From: Hydrogenothermaceae bacterium
GTDB taxonomy: Bacteria; Aquificota; Aquificia; Aquificales; Hydrogenothermaceae
Length of the DNA stretch: 64,000 bases
Direction of reading: 5' to 3'
NCBI GenBank assembly: GCA_015490675.1
Contig: WFXI01000320.1
Location: 83,479 to 147,478, forward strand
Below are positions 52,999 to 61,116 of the stretch, one piece after another (position 1 is the stretch's first letter; each line of letters opens with the position of its first letter). The position numbers were made by a program, and so were the translations under genes. Under the pieces are notes generated by a model. It was not told the origin of the DNA. It did no database searches and saw nothing but the letters and a program-made list of their open reading frames with translations.

Positions 52999-53559
52999 AT
53001 GAGAAATCTCATCAGAATTTTTATGTTATTTCTTGCTTTTACGCTGGTTCCTTATGCAACAGAAGCAAATAAAAAAGAAGAAATAAAAAAAGCAATTAAC
53101 AATCTAGAATTTGACTCTGCTGTAGTTGACATTTGTATTTCAAACAAGAAAATTTGCAACATTCTTACAGACAAAAAAATATATAAATACTTAAAAAGGC
53201 ACTACAAAAAAGCACTTTACTCTATAGCTTTTAACGAAAGTTCTTTCAAATATAAATATGGAAAAGTTAATGAAAACGACAGAGGTTACTTCCAAATAAA
53301 TACAAAAATATGGAACCCTGAAAGAATAAATAAAACCTTTGGAATAAAAACAACAAAGTGGAGGATAACCCATGATATAAAACTTCAAACCAAAATAGCC
53401 CTTAGAATATGGCTTTATAACAGTGCAGTCTATATATTAACAAAAAGAAAATATCCTAAAAATCTTGCTCAATATACAGCTCTTTACCACAATCCAAACT
53501 ACATATCTAAGAAATATGAAAGCAAAATCAAAGAAGTGATTTTTAAAATCAAATTTTAA
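52999..53559 (+). CDS. secreted lytic transglycosylase-like protein
   Basis: Peptidoglycan cleavage is likely. Signal peptide of about 23 residues (MRNLIRIFMLFLAFTLVPYA), then a goose-lysozyme/SLT-like core: SIAFNESSFKYKYGKV with catalytic Glu, DRGYFQIN, and a C-terminal YTALYHNPNYISKKY. 186 aa is normal for small plasmid/phage transglycosylases, often used in conjugation, though no other transfer genes are seen here. GGAGAG SD. Confidence 0.75.
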   Translation: MRNLIRIFMLFLAFTLVPYATEANKKEEIKKAINNLEFDSAVVDICISNKKICNILTDKKIYKYLKRHYKKALYSIAFNESSFKYKYGKVNENDRGYFQINTKIWNPERINKTFGIKTTKWRITHDIKLQTKIALRIWLYNSAVYILTKRKYPKNLAQYTALYHNPNYISKKYESKIKEVIFKIKF

Positions 53560-53606
53560 AAATAACAGAAAAAATTAGAAAAAATTAAAAAAATAAGTAA
53601 AAAACT

Positions 53607-54011
53607 TTATTCAAACTCTATAACAAGACCTGAATCCCCTTTTTCGCTCTTTCCCAAATTCATCTTTTTTACTTTAAGTTTCCCTCTTGCAATAGCTATA
53701 GCTATTGTTACTATTATAACAGCAACAGATACTCCTACAATAGCTGCCACAGCTGCAATCGCAGCACTCTCACTTAATCCATAAGAAAAAAAAGCAAATA
53801 CACCACCAATAAATAAAACACTTAATATGATAGCAATCGTGCTTTCTGACAAATTGGCAAGAGAAGAAACACCTAGAGCAGCAATCCCTGCAAGAATTGT
53901 AGAAATAGTCTCTTTTTTCTTTCCTGACAAATAATTAGAATAAATTTCATCTAAATATTCTTCTGGACCAACTAAAACAAAAGGCTCCTTTCTTTTTATA
54001 AAATCAGCCAT
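53607..54011 (-). CDS. membrane protein (134 aa)
   Basis: Polar N-terminus (FVLVGPEEYLDEIYSNYLSG), then hydrophobic segments at about 38-52, 60-78 and 85-108 rich in Ala/Ile/Val, then a basic/acidic tail. Hypothetical. It is on the minus strand within a plus-strand run, together with the 24-aa frame just upstream. The start ATG lies 6 bases after the stop of that frame. Confidence 0.6.
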   Translation of the reverse strand: MADFIKRKEPFVLVGPEEYLDEIYSNYLSGKKKETISTILAGIAALGVSSLANLSESTIAIILSVLFIGGVFAFFSYGLSESAAIAAVAAIVGVSVAVIIVTIAIAIARGKLKVKKMNLGKSEKGDSGLVIEFE

Positions 54012-54017
54012 TTTCTT

Positions 54018-54092
54018 TTACCAATCTTTCTCATAAACACAAACAACAGGCTTACCTTCTATAGTTTCAGGACATTTACTCTTCTTTTCCAT
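54018..54092 (-). CDS. possible microprotein (24 aa) with two cysteines
   Basis: ATG 54092 follows a strong GGGGGAA SD; the peptide contains CPETIEGKPVVC with ten residues between the cysteines. Immediately upstream of the membrane protein gene and cotranscribed. Small size makes it uncertain, but the SD is better than for many neighbours. Confidence 0.4.
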   Translation of the reverse strand: MEKKSKCPETIEGKPVVCVYEKDW

Positions 54093-54169
54093 AAAAAATT
54101 CCCCCTTTATGTTTATTTTAAATAAATAAAAGTTATTTTGCTAAATTTCAAGTCCATAAAGGAGAAAAA

Positions 54170-54727
54170 ATGATTGTTTACTGGGATGACTTTATAGAAG
54201 TTAAAGATTTAGAAGAATTCATAGAAAAAGTAAAAGATAATTCCAATTTTAACAGTGCTATTAACTTATTTTTCCCAAGAAAAATAAAAGAATTAACAAA
54301 AGAAACCTATAAAATAGAATTAAAATCAAAGAACCTAGAAGAAATAATAAAAGAACTTAAAACGCATCAACTTGAACTTAAAGACATCCTATCTGAAACA
54401 GAATGTTTTGAATATATTCTTGACAACGCTTACGGAATCTTTCAAGTAGAATATGACGAATACAAAGATGCATTTATCATCAAAAAAGGAAAACTAGATT
54501 TCCATCCCTCATTATTTGATAATATTGCATTTTTATACTATGAAACAAAAGAGGATTTAGATCATCTCCTTGAAAATGTTTTAAATAAAAAACCTTTAGA
54601 CTACAAAAAATGGAAGAAATTTAAAGATTACTTTGAAACGATAGATATGCCAGATGAACTTTATTCTGAAATAAGAACATTTATAGAAAAAGTCCTGGAA
54701 ACAATGGAGGAAGATGAAAATGCTTGA
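54170..54727 (+). CDS. hypothetical protein (185 aa), paralogous to 35765-36304
   Basis: Shares KNLEEIIKELK, LDFHPSLFDNIAFLYYE and DMPDELYSEI in the same order with the 179-aa gene at 35765. Acidic, soluble. Family unknown. AAAGGAG SD; a TAAAAGTT-like motif precedes it at about 54127. Confidence 0.6.
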   Translation: MIVYWDDFIEVKDLEEFIEKVKDNSNFNSAINLFFPRKIKELTKETYKIELKSKNLEEIIKELKTHQLELKDILSETECFEYILDNAYGIFQVEYDEYKDAFIIKKGKLDFHPSLFDNIAFLYYETKEDLDHLLENVLNKKPLDYKKWKKFKDYFETIDMPDELYSEIRTFIEKVLETMEEDENA

Positions 54728-55088
54728 AAATGTTTGTTCAATTTTAAGAATCTCTGATATTAAAGATTTTGAAAAAGCAGAAATTATACTCCACGAAGCA
54801 GATGCAAAAGAATACATAGACGAAGTAGCTCAGGAAATAGCTGAAAAAATAATAATACAAAATGGATGGATAGTGAATCCGGTAGAAATTGCCCTAAAAA
54901 AAGTTGTACAACTTTCAGATTATCCAGAATGCTTTGAAATAAACTACACACTTGGAGATTTTTCTGTTGACTGTAATTTAGAAAAATTAAAAGAAAATAT
55001 GAAAAAAGATAATATTACCTTTAAAGATCTAAACAAGCAAACTATATATTTAATAGAAAAAACTTCAAACCATCAAACAAAAAACTAA
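54714..55088 (+). CDS. hypothetical protein (124 aa)
   Basis: Acidic, helical N-terminus (DIKDFEKAEIILHEADAKEY), beta strands later. Overlaps the 185-aa gene by 14 bp; GGAGG SD lies inside that gene. A second ATG at 54720 is equally possible. Confidence 0.55.
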   Translation: MKMLENVCSILRISDIKDFEKAEIILHEADAKEYIDEVAQEIAEKIIIQNGWIVNPVEIALKKVVQLSDYPECFEINYTLGDFSVDCNLEKLKENMKKDNITFKDLNKQTIYLIEKTSNHQTKN

Positions 55089-55103
55089 AGAGGTGGTAAA
55101 AAA

Positions 55104-55478
55104 ATGAATAATAAAACTTTGGAAAAAACTTTATTCGAGAAAATAAAAAAACTCGGAATAATTGATGCTCTAAAAGAAAAGCCTTATTTAAAAATTGAAA
55201 ATCCACCTTTCCTGCCCCTGTCAATAGAAAAACTTTACGAAAACAGGATAGTTCTTGCACACTACTTTGAAATGAACGGAGACTTAGTTCCTGATCCAGA
55301 TATGGAAGTTGAAATTGATGAAAAAAATGAAAAAGCAAAAGCTTTAACCTTCCAAAATATGTATATCTACCAGTCTGTTGAAGATAATCCAGACCAAAAA
55401 CTTCAAACAGATTTAAACCTATTTCTCCTTGAATGGCTTAAAAACATAGAGAATCAAAAATACAAAATAAAAAAATAA
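55104..55478 (+). CDS. hypothetical protein (124 aa)
   Basis: Acidic, with Pro-rich segment (ENPPFLPLSIEKLYENRIV). AGAGGTGG SD. No family recognised; probably last gene of a three-gene unit with the two upstream. Confidence 0.55.
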   Translation: MNNKTLEKTLFEKIKKLGIIDALKEKPYLKIENPPFLPLSIEKLYENRIVLAHYFEMNGDLVPDPDMEVEIDEKNEKAKALTFQNMYIYQSVEDNPDQKLQTDLNLFLLEWLKNIENQKYKIKK

Positions 55479-55547
55479 TTTCATAAAAATCTTAAAAAAA
55501 AAAGATAAAATTATAAATATAAAAAAATTACAATAAAAAAGGGAAAA

Positions 55548-56228
55548 ATGGATCAAATTTTACAATTTGTCTACAAAAATTTGACTTATATTGTAAGTTT
55601 TGTATTATTCTTGTTTTTCAGTGCATTTATACTATTTTTTGAACATAAAAAAGGAAAAAGGATAAAAAAAACAACTGGAATTTTACTTATTTCTTTTCCT
55701 ATATTCTTATTTATACTAGAAATAGTCCTAAAAACACTTAATCATCTTATAAATAATCAAGGTTTACCTATTGAAGAAATTGCAAAGAAAGAAATAACAC
55801 TAGAAAAACCAATAATCAATCCAGAAGAAGGGGATTGCCGAATTAAAAATATACTTTTCTATCTTAAAAATGAAGGAATATACAAAGGAAAACCTTTATA
55901 TATAGTTCTTGGAGAAGTAAGTCCAAAAAATAGAAATATCTTTTTACCACACTTTTGGTTAACTACAGATTATAAAAATCCTGATAAATATGCAAATATT
56001 ATAGATAAAACAACAGCTGCTTCCGGAAAAGGTACTGTAGATATACATAAGGTAATATATAAACCTCATAGAATATATAGAGTAAATATGGAAACATGTG
56101 AAATAATTCCTATAAAATATTTCTTTGTATTTAAACCAAATATAAGCTTTAATGAAACTCCAGGAGGAACAAAATGGATGAAAAATGCTTGCAAAACATT
56201 TAAAAAAATAGAAAATAAAAACAATTAA
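55548..56228 (+). CDS. membrane-anchored hypothetical protein (226 aa)
   Basis: Two N-terminal transmembrane segments (about 14-31 and 43-62) then a soluble C-terminal domain with DCRIKNILFYLKNEGIYKGKP and several conserved-looking Pro/Cys residues. Function unknown. AGGG SD-like. Confidence 0.6.
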   Translation: MDQILQFVYKNLTYIVSFVLFLFFSAFILFFEHKKGKRIKKTTGILLISFPIFLFILEIVLKTLNHLINNQGLPIEEIAKKEITLEKPIINPEEGDCRIKNILFYLKNEGIYKGKPLYIVLGEVSPKNRNIFLPHFWLTTDYKNPDKYANIIDKTTAASGKGTVDIHKVIYKPHRIYRVNMETCEIIPIKYFFVFKPNISFNETPGGTKWMKNACKTFKKIENKNN

Positions 56229-56263
56229 ACAAATTTTAAATAATTTCTTGCTAAAAAAGTATA

Positions 56264-56821
56264 ATGAATAAAACAGTAAAACATATACTTGATGAACTTC
56301 TTTCTATTAAAGAAGCTATAAATGAAGAAATTAACAAAGGAAATTTAGGACCTATTTGTATTGAATTTGATTGTGAAGAAAATCCTTCTTGGGCAAAATT
56401 TGACTCTGATAAAAATCTTAATAATGAATATTTTATAAGAATTTATTATAAAAATAAAAAAGGCATATATAGGGATGAATTTTTAAACATAAATGAACTT
56501 ACATTCTGGATAATTCCAAGTAGACATATAAAAATTATCCTTCACTTTTATATAGAAAAAATCTTTTCTGAAGAAAATCTAAAAGAGAACGAATACGAAG
56601 GGTATCTTTTAGTTCAAATCTATGATGAACAAAATAGTTCTATCCTTCCCTTACATATTTATTTAGAGGACAACTATTTAAAGGAAACATATAAAATATT
56701 ACAATACTTTAAAAATATTATAGATATTGAAGACGAAGGTTATATATTTCTAAAAGAACTTACAGAAATCACAATAAATGCTCTAAAATCTTACAATATA
56801 AATTTAAATATTTTTGGATAA
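56264..56821 (+). CDS. hypothetical protein (185 aa)
   Basis: Acidic soluble protein, alpha/beta; no family recognised. Weak SD. Its 3' end overlaps the convergent XRE gene by 18 bp. Confidence 0.5.
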   Translation: MNKTVKHILDELLSIKEAINEEINKGNLGPICIEFDCEENPSWAKFDSDKNLNNEYFIRIYYKNKKGIYRDEFLNINELTFWIIPSRHIKIILHFYIEKIFSEENLKENEYEGYLLVQIYDEQNSSILPLHIYLEDNYLKETYKILQYFKNIIDIEDEGYIFLKELTEITINALKSYNINLNIFG

Positions 56822-57262
56822 AAATTCAGATTTTAATATCAACTTCACTCTTTCTATAGTATAACTAATTTCTTTATCAATTAAATCTTTAACTAAATAA
56901 ATAGTATTTTTGCTAATATCTTTTTCTTCTAAATTCAGTTCTTTTAACGAATATTCAATAATTGCCTGTGGAACAAACTTTAATATATCTTCTGGATGTT
57001 CAAATTGTGGATAACTCAATAAATCTTTTCTGGCATCTATACATAAAACATCCTCAATTCTTTTTAAAATATCAACTGATATAGTTTTAAACAATCCACT
57101 TTCAATCTTCTGTAGTTCATCAACACTAATACCAAGCTTCTCTGCTAAACTTTCCTGAGATAGTCTCATAACTTCTCTATAATACTTTACTTTCAGTCCA
57201 AACACTCGTTTTGTAGTGTTACCAATAATCTCTTCCTGTAAATTTTTTTCTAATACTTCCAT
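56804..57262 (-). CDS. XRE-family transcriptional regulator
   Basis: Helix-turn-helix LKVKYYREVMRLSQESLAEKLGISVDELQKIESG at residues about 23-57 fits the Cro/CI-type domain. The C-terminal 90 residues are helical and could bind a ligand or dimerise. AGGAG SD. Last gene of the minus-strand recombinase operon, so it may regulate that operon. Confidence 0.85.
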   Translation of the reverse strand: MEVLEKNLQEEIIGNTTKRVFGLKVKYYREVMRLSQESLAEKLGISVDELQKIESGLFKTISVDILKRIEDVLCIDARKDLLSYPQFEHPEDILKFVPQAIIEYSLKELNLEEKDISKNTIYLVKDLIDKEISYTIERVKLILKSEFLSKNI

Positions 57263-57282
57263 CTTGTAACTCCTATATTAAT

Positions 57283-57930
57283 TTATAAAAACTTTTCGAT
57301 GCTTTTCACATCTATATTAAATATATAAATAGCAAACATTAATCCTATAAAATCTTTGTAATTTCTTATTTTAAAAGTTCCATCTTTTACTTTTTTGGCT
57401 ACTTCAAGAGCATAAGCATTATAATCTGTATTCTCAAATAATATTTCTTTGGCTTTAAATGGAACTTCTTGCTTTACAAAATCTTCAAACTTCCTAGTTT
57501 TTATTTCCTTAAACTTTTTGTTGCCCCTACCACCTTTCTTGCCATTTTCTTTATAAGGATTATACCTTAGATTAATTCCTTTTAATGTCAACTCATCCAG
57601 TAATGAGTTAAAAGTGTCATTGTCAAATTCTTTTAATACTTCCTCAACTTCCCTTTTTGTGATAGCAATCCTTTTCTTCTTACCATTTTCAGGAAATAAA
57701 TATTCAAAAGCTTTATTTGTTTTTAACTTTAAGAGTTTGCTTACTGCCTGGAGAAACATTGCAGAATAATGATAGAGTTTTTCATTATCCAAAACCTCAG
57801 CTTCAACTTTAAAACTTTCAACTAAAAGATCTATTCTTACATCTAAAGGGTTGATTTTGCCTTCCTCAACTTTTCTTAAGAAAAATCTATATGGATTTAA
57901 AATTTCCTTTTTTTCTTTTAAAACTTCCAT
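57283..57930 (-). CDS. ScpA/kleisin-like protein
   Basis: N-terminal LNPYRFFLRKVEEGKINPLDVRIDLL and LYHYSAMFLQAVSKLLKLKT resemble the N-terminal helices of the condensin kleisin ScpA. The C-terminal part contains a Gly/Lys linker (GKKGGRGNKK) and a short domain ending in hydrophobic strands. No SMC or ScpB gene is in the window, so it may use the host's SMC or have another role. ATG 57930 overlaps the recombinase TGA. Call based on pattern recognition. Confidence 0.5.
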   Translation of the reverse strand: MEVLKEKKEILNPYRFFLRKVEEGKINPLDVRIDLLVESFKVEAEVLDNEKLYHYSAMFLQAVSKLLKLKTNKAFEYLFPENGKKKRIAITKREVEEVLKEFDNDTFNSLLDELTLKGINLRYNPYKENGKKGGRGNKKFKEIKTRKFEDFVKQEVPFKAKEILFENTDYNAYALEVAKKVKDGTFKIRNYKDFIGLMFAIYIFNIDVKSIEKFL

Positions 57931-59108
57931 CAAATTATATCCGCCAATAAGTTTTTAAGATTTAGATAATATTTACTTGTAGTTAAAATATTTTCATGTC
58001 CTAATAGTTCTTTAACTACTTCTATTGGGTACCCTCTCTCAGCAAGTTTTGTGGCATATGTTCTTCTAAATGTATGTGCTTTTATTTCTAAATCATAACC
58101 CAAAGATTTTAATTTCTTCGTATGCCTAGAAAATAAACTCTTAACAGTCGATTCTTTAATCTTATCTACACTTCTTATTATTCTATTTGGATTGTAAGCA
58201 TCATATATATCATAAGAAAATAAATATAATTCCTCATTCCCAGATTTTGACTTCCTTAATTGCTGTGTTTTTAAAAACAATTCAAATACTTCGAGGAAAA
58301 AAGGATCTTCATCAAGTAAAAGCATTTTTGTTATTCTTTTTTTCCCAAATTTACCTTCTTTGACATTTATAGTGTAGATAGTCTTTGTAATCTTAGATAG
58401 CTTTTCTTTATCTCCTAATTCTTTCACTACCTCAATAATAGCTTCTGTTACTTCTTTTTGTAATTCCTTTGATAAGCTCTTTACAGAGAATACAGGTCGT
58501 TCTTTATTTATTAAATATTCAAAATCAGAATTTAAAGATATAACTCCTTGGTAGATAGTGTCATCATATAAAAGTTCTACAGTTGCATCTTCTCTTACAA
58601 CAATTTCTTTTTTAATATCCGAAAGAGTTACATTTACAGCTTCACTTAATCTAAGTCCAGTATGAAGTAAAAATCCTGTTAAAATACCTAGTATAGGATG
58701 CTTCTCTTCTTCAAAATAGAATTTTCTAATAATTTGTATATCTTCATCGGAATAGATTTCTATATCTTTTTTCTGTTTATTTTTATATTTTCTACCTCTA
58801 AAAATTACACTCTCAGCATTTTTATCATACTTAGCTGTAAGATAACCTGACTTATCGGCCCATTCTAAAAACTCTCTTATGTCTAAAAGCAAAAGCCTTA
58901 TATAGTTATCTTTATAACCTTGATTTACTTTCTCTTCAAAAAAGTTCCTTATAGTAGATTCTGTGAAAAATACAAAATCGTCATCTTTCATATATGGATA
59001 TAGATGCTTTAAAAGTCTTTTCTTTCGATTATACTTAGTTTTAGTATCTAAATTTTCAAACCTATCTAAATATTCGTCTACTATTTCCTCAAATCTTAAT
59101 TTTGTCAT
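57930..59108 (-). CDS. tyrosine recombinase (phage-integrase family)
   Basis: Site-specific DNA strand exchange. N-terminal SAM-like core-binding domain (about 1-110), then the catalytic domain: box I HTGLRLSEAVNV (Arg), HTFRRTYATKLA (HxxR), LLGHENILTTSKYYLN (His and Tyr nucleophile). All key residues are present; the 392 aa include an insertion between box I and HTFRR longer than in XerC/D (about 300 aa). It may resolve multimers or drive integration. First gene of an operon with the ScpA-like and XRE genes. Confidence 0.92.
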   Translation of the reverse strand: MTKLRFEEIVDEYLDRFENLDTKTKYNRKKRLLKHLYPYMKDDDFVFFTESTIRNFFEEKVNQGYKDNYIRLLLLDIREFLEWADKSGYLTAKYDKNAESVIFRGRKYKNKQKKDIEIYSDEDIQIIRKFYFEEEKHPILGILTGFLLHTGLRLSEAVNVTLSDIKKEIVVREDATVELLYDDTIYQGVISLNSDFEYLINKERPVFSVKSLSKELQKEVTEAIIEVVKELGDKEKLSKITKTIYTINVKEGKFGKKRITKMLLLDEDPFFLEVFELFLKTQQLRKSKSGNEELYLFSYDIYDAYNPNRIIRSVDKIKESTVKSLFSRHTKKLKSLGYDLEIKAHTFRRTYATKLAERGYPIEVVKELLGHENILTTSKYYLNLKNLLADII

Positions 59109-59255
59109 ATACCTTTTCTCTAAACTTTTCTTCTTAAGTTACTCTTTATTTTAATTTCTTTTTAAAAGCTAGTCAACAATAGGTTATATATTGTTGATTT
59201 TAAGAAATAACAAGATTTAATTGGTTTGAACGAAATATAGTAGAAAAACACCTTT
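59109..59255. other. intergenic region with inverted repeat near the recombinase
   Basis: No gene. Contains an inverted repeat CAACAATA (59174-59181) with TATTGTTG (59189-59196), extendable by one base. A candidate recombinase site or operator; no duplicate of it is seen elsewhere in the window. Confidence 0.4.
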
Positions 59256-61067
59256 TTATGCTTTAGAGAAATATTTAGCTTTAATAAGCTTAATTTTCCC
59301 TTTTATTTTAATATCTTTTTCTAAACTATTTAACAAAGATTCAACCTTTTTTATCAGAGGGTTAAAAATACTATCTCTTACTGATTTCTCTGATTTTATA
59401 AATCTTAGAATAAGCATTGTAAATTCTTCATCTTCTAATAAACAATCTCTAATAAAAGACTCTTTTATATCATTTAAATTTAAAGCTTTAGAACGAAGAA
59501 TAGATCCTTCTAGTATACCTTTAATTAAGTCTTTAACAGAATCACAAGAAGACAACATATTATTCTTAAATTCTTGCTCTAAATTTTCTAATTTTTCTTT
59601 TAAAGATGGAATTTCTCTTAAAATGTCCATTCTTTCGTACATATATTTATATAGCAAAATCTGGAACTCTTCCTTATCTTTTTTATAAAGTTCATTTAGA
59701 TAACTAACTAAAATCTCAGAAAAACATTCTAGGTATGTGTCTTTATTTTGTTGGTCTACCTCTGATAATATATATCTTAATATGGAATATAAATCATCTA
59801 AATAAAAAATTTCTAGAATTTTACTTTTATGTTTATTAAATAATTTCCGTAAGTCCTTGATAAAATCCTTATCCTCATATTTAAAATTGTATAAATACTT
59901 ATTAATTTTATTTTCAAATTCTTCTTTTATATTTTGATTTCTTCTAATATTTAATTCATTTTCTAAAGCATCTTTAATGTTAGCTATTAACTCTGGAGTT
60001 AATAATTCTTTTTCTATAAAAGGAAAAAATGCTTTAATGTATTTAGGAATAAAAAGATCAAGTTGAGAAAAGTGACTAAAATAATGAAAAATTTCTTCTA
60101 TTTCTTTTACTTGAGAATCTTTCTCTTCAGTTTCATTATTATTTAAGTTTTTAGAAAATAAATATCCTAAATAATAACCTCTCTTTTCTAATACATCTTG
60201 GGGAAGGATATTTTTGACTTTCTTCAAATATACAAAAGGAATTAGATATTTAATTGCTTCTTGTAATAAATCTCTATACTTCTCTAAATTTTCTATACCT
60301 CTTATACTTTGACATAATCTATCTAGAACAGAAAAGATTTGTATCATTATCCTGATATTATTTATATTATAGAAAACAAGAAAATCTTTTATATCTTTAT
60401 AATTGTTGAAACAAAAATCCTTAAATTTTTCTTCTAATATAGAAAAATTCTCTTCTACATTTGGATCATAGGTAAATTCAAAATCTACGATTTTTTCTTT
60501 ATATTTCTCATAAATTTCCTTATCTTTATCTTTCAATTCTTCTTCGTTAAAAATAAGTATTATTCTACATTTTTTTTCTTCCTTTAAGACACTGAAGAAA
60601 CCTAATAAAACATCTAAATTTAGATTATCTCCAATTCTCTCTAAGTCATCAAAGATGATTATTACATCTTTAAAATCTTTCTTTTCAAAAAAGGAAATTC
60701 CTAAATTTATTAAAGTCCCAAAAGTACCCGAGTTAAAAATAAAATCGTTATCTTTATCTCTAATGCCAAAATTGAATTTAAGCCCTTCTATTTTATCTTT
60801 GATAGATTTTATAAATTTTGATGATTTGTAAAGATTTACTATTATTTCTTTCTCTATATCATATATTGAAACCTTATTGAATAAAGAAATATAAGCGTAA
60901 TTATCCTTATATTTTCTATCTTTTTTAAATTCTTCAACAAAACTTTTTATAAAATAAGTTTTCCCAATACCCCATTTCCCTTTTATTACACATAAAAATC
61001 CATCTTCGTTGTAATTTTTAAGAATAGTTTCTAAATTTTCTTTTAGAATTTCTTTTTTGGTAGACAT
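59256..61067 (-). CDS. KAP-family P-loop NTPase
   Basis: Walker A IKGKWGIGKTYFI (about residues 26-38), Walker B VIIIFDDLERIG (about 135-146) and a sensor-like IILIFNEEEL. This is the KAP order. The C-terminal 430 residues are helical without obvious transmembrane segments. KAP NTPases often occur in phage-defence loci (e.g. PifA-like). It follows the NACHT gene by 50 bp on the same strand, so the two likely act together. AAGGAAAG SD. Confidence 0.85.
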   Translation of the reverse strand: MSTKKEILKENLETILKNYNEDGFLCVIKGKWGIGKTYFIKSFVEEFKKDRKYKDNYAYISLFNKVSIYDIEKEIIVNLYKSSKFIKSIKDKIEGLKFNFGIRDKDNDFIFNSGTFGTLINLGISFFEKKDFKDVIIIFDDLERIGDNLNLDVLLGFFSVLKEEKKCRIILIFNEEELKDKDKEIYEKYKEKIVDFEFTYDPNVEENFSILEEKFKDFCFNNYKDIKDFLVFYNINNIRIMIQIFSVLDRLCQSIRGIENLEKYRDLLQEAIKYLIPFVYLKKVKNILPQDVLEKRGYYLGYLFSKNLNNNETEEKDSQVKEIEEIFHYFSHFSQLDLFIPKYIKAFFPFIEKELLTPELIANIKDALENELNIRRNQNIKEEFENKINKYLYNFKYEDKDFIKDLRKLFNKHKSKILEIFYLDDLYSILRYILSEVDQQNKDTYLECFSEILVSYLNELYKKDKEEFQILLYKYMYERMDILREIPSLKEKLENLEQEFKNNMLSSCDSVKDLIKGILEGSILRSKALNLNDIKESFIRDCLLEDEEFTMLILRFIKSEKSVRDSIFNPLIKKVESLLNSLEKDIKIKGKIKLIKAKYFSKA

Positions 61068-61116
61068 ATTTCTACTTTCCTTTTTAATATTTTAATAAAT
61101 AACTATATAAAATTAA

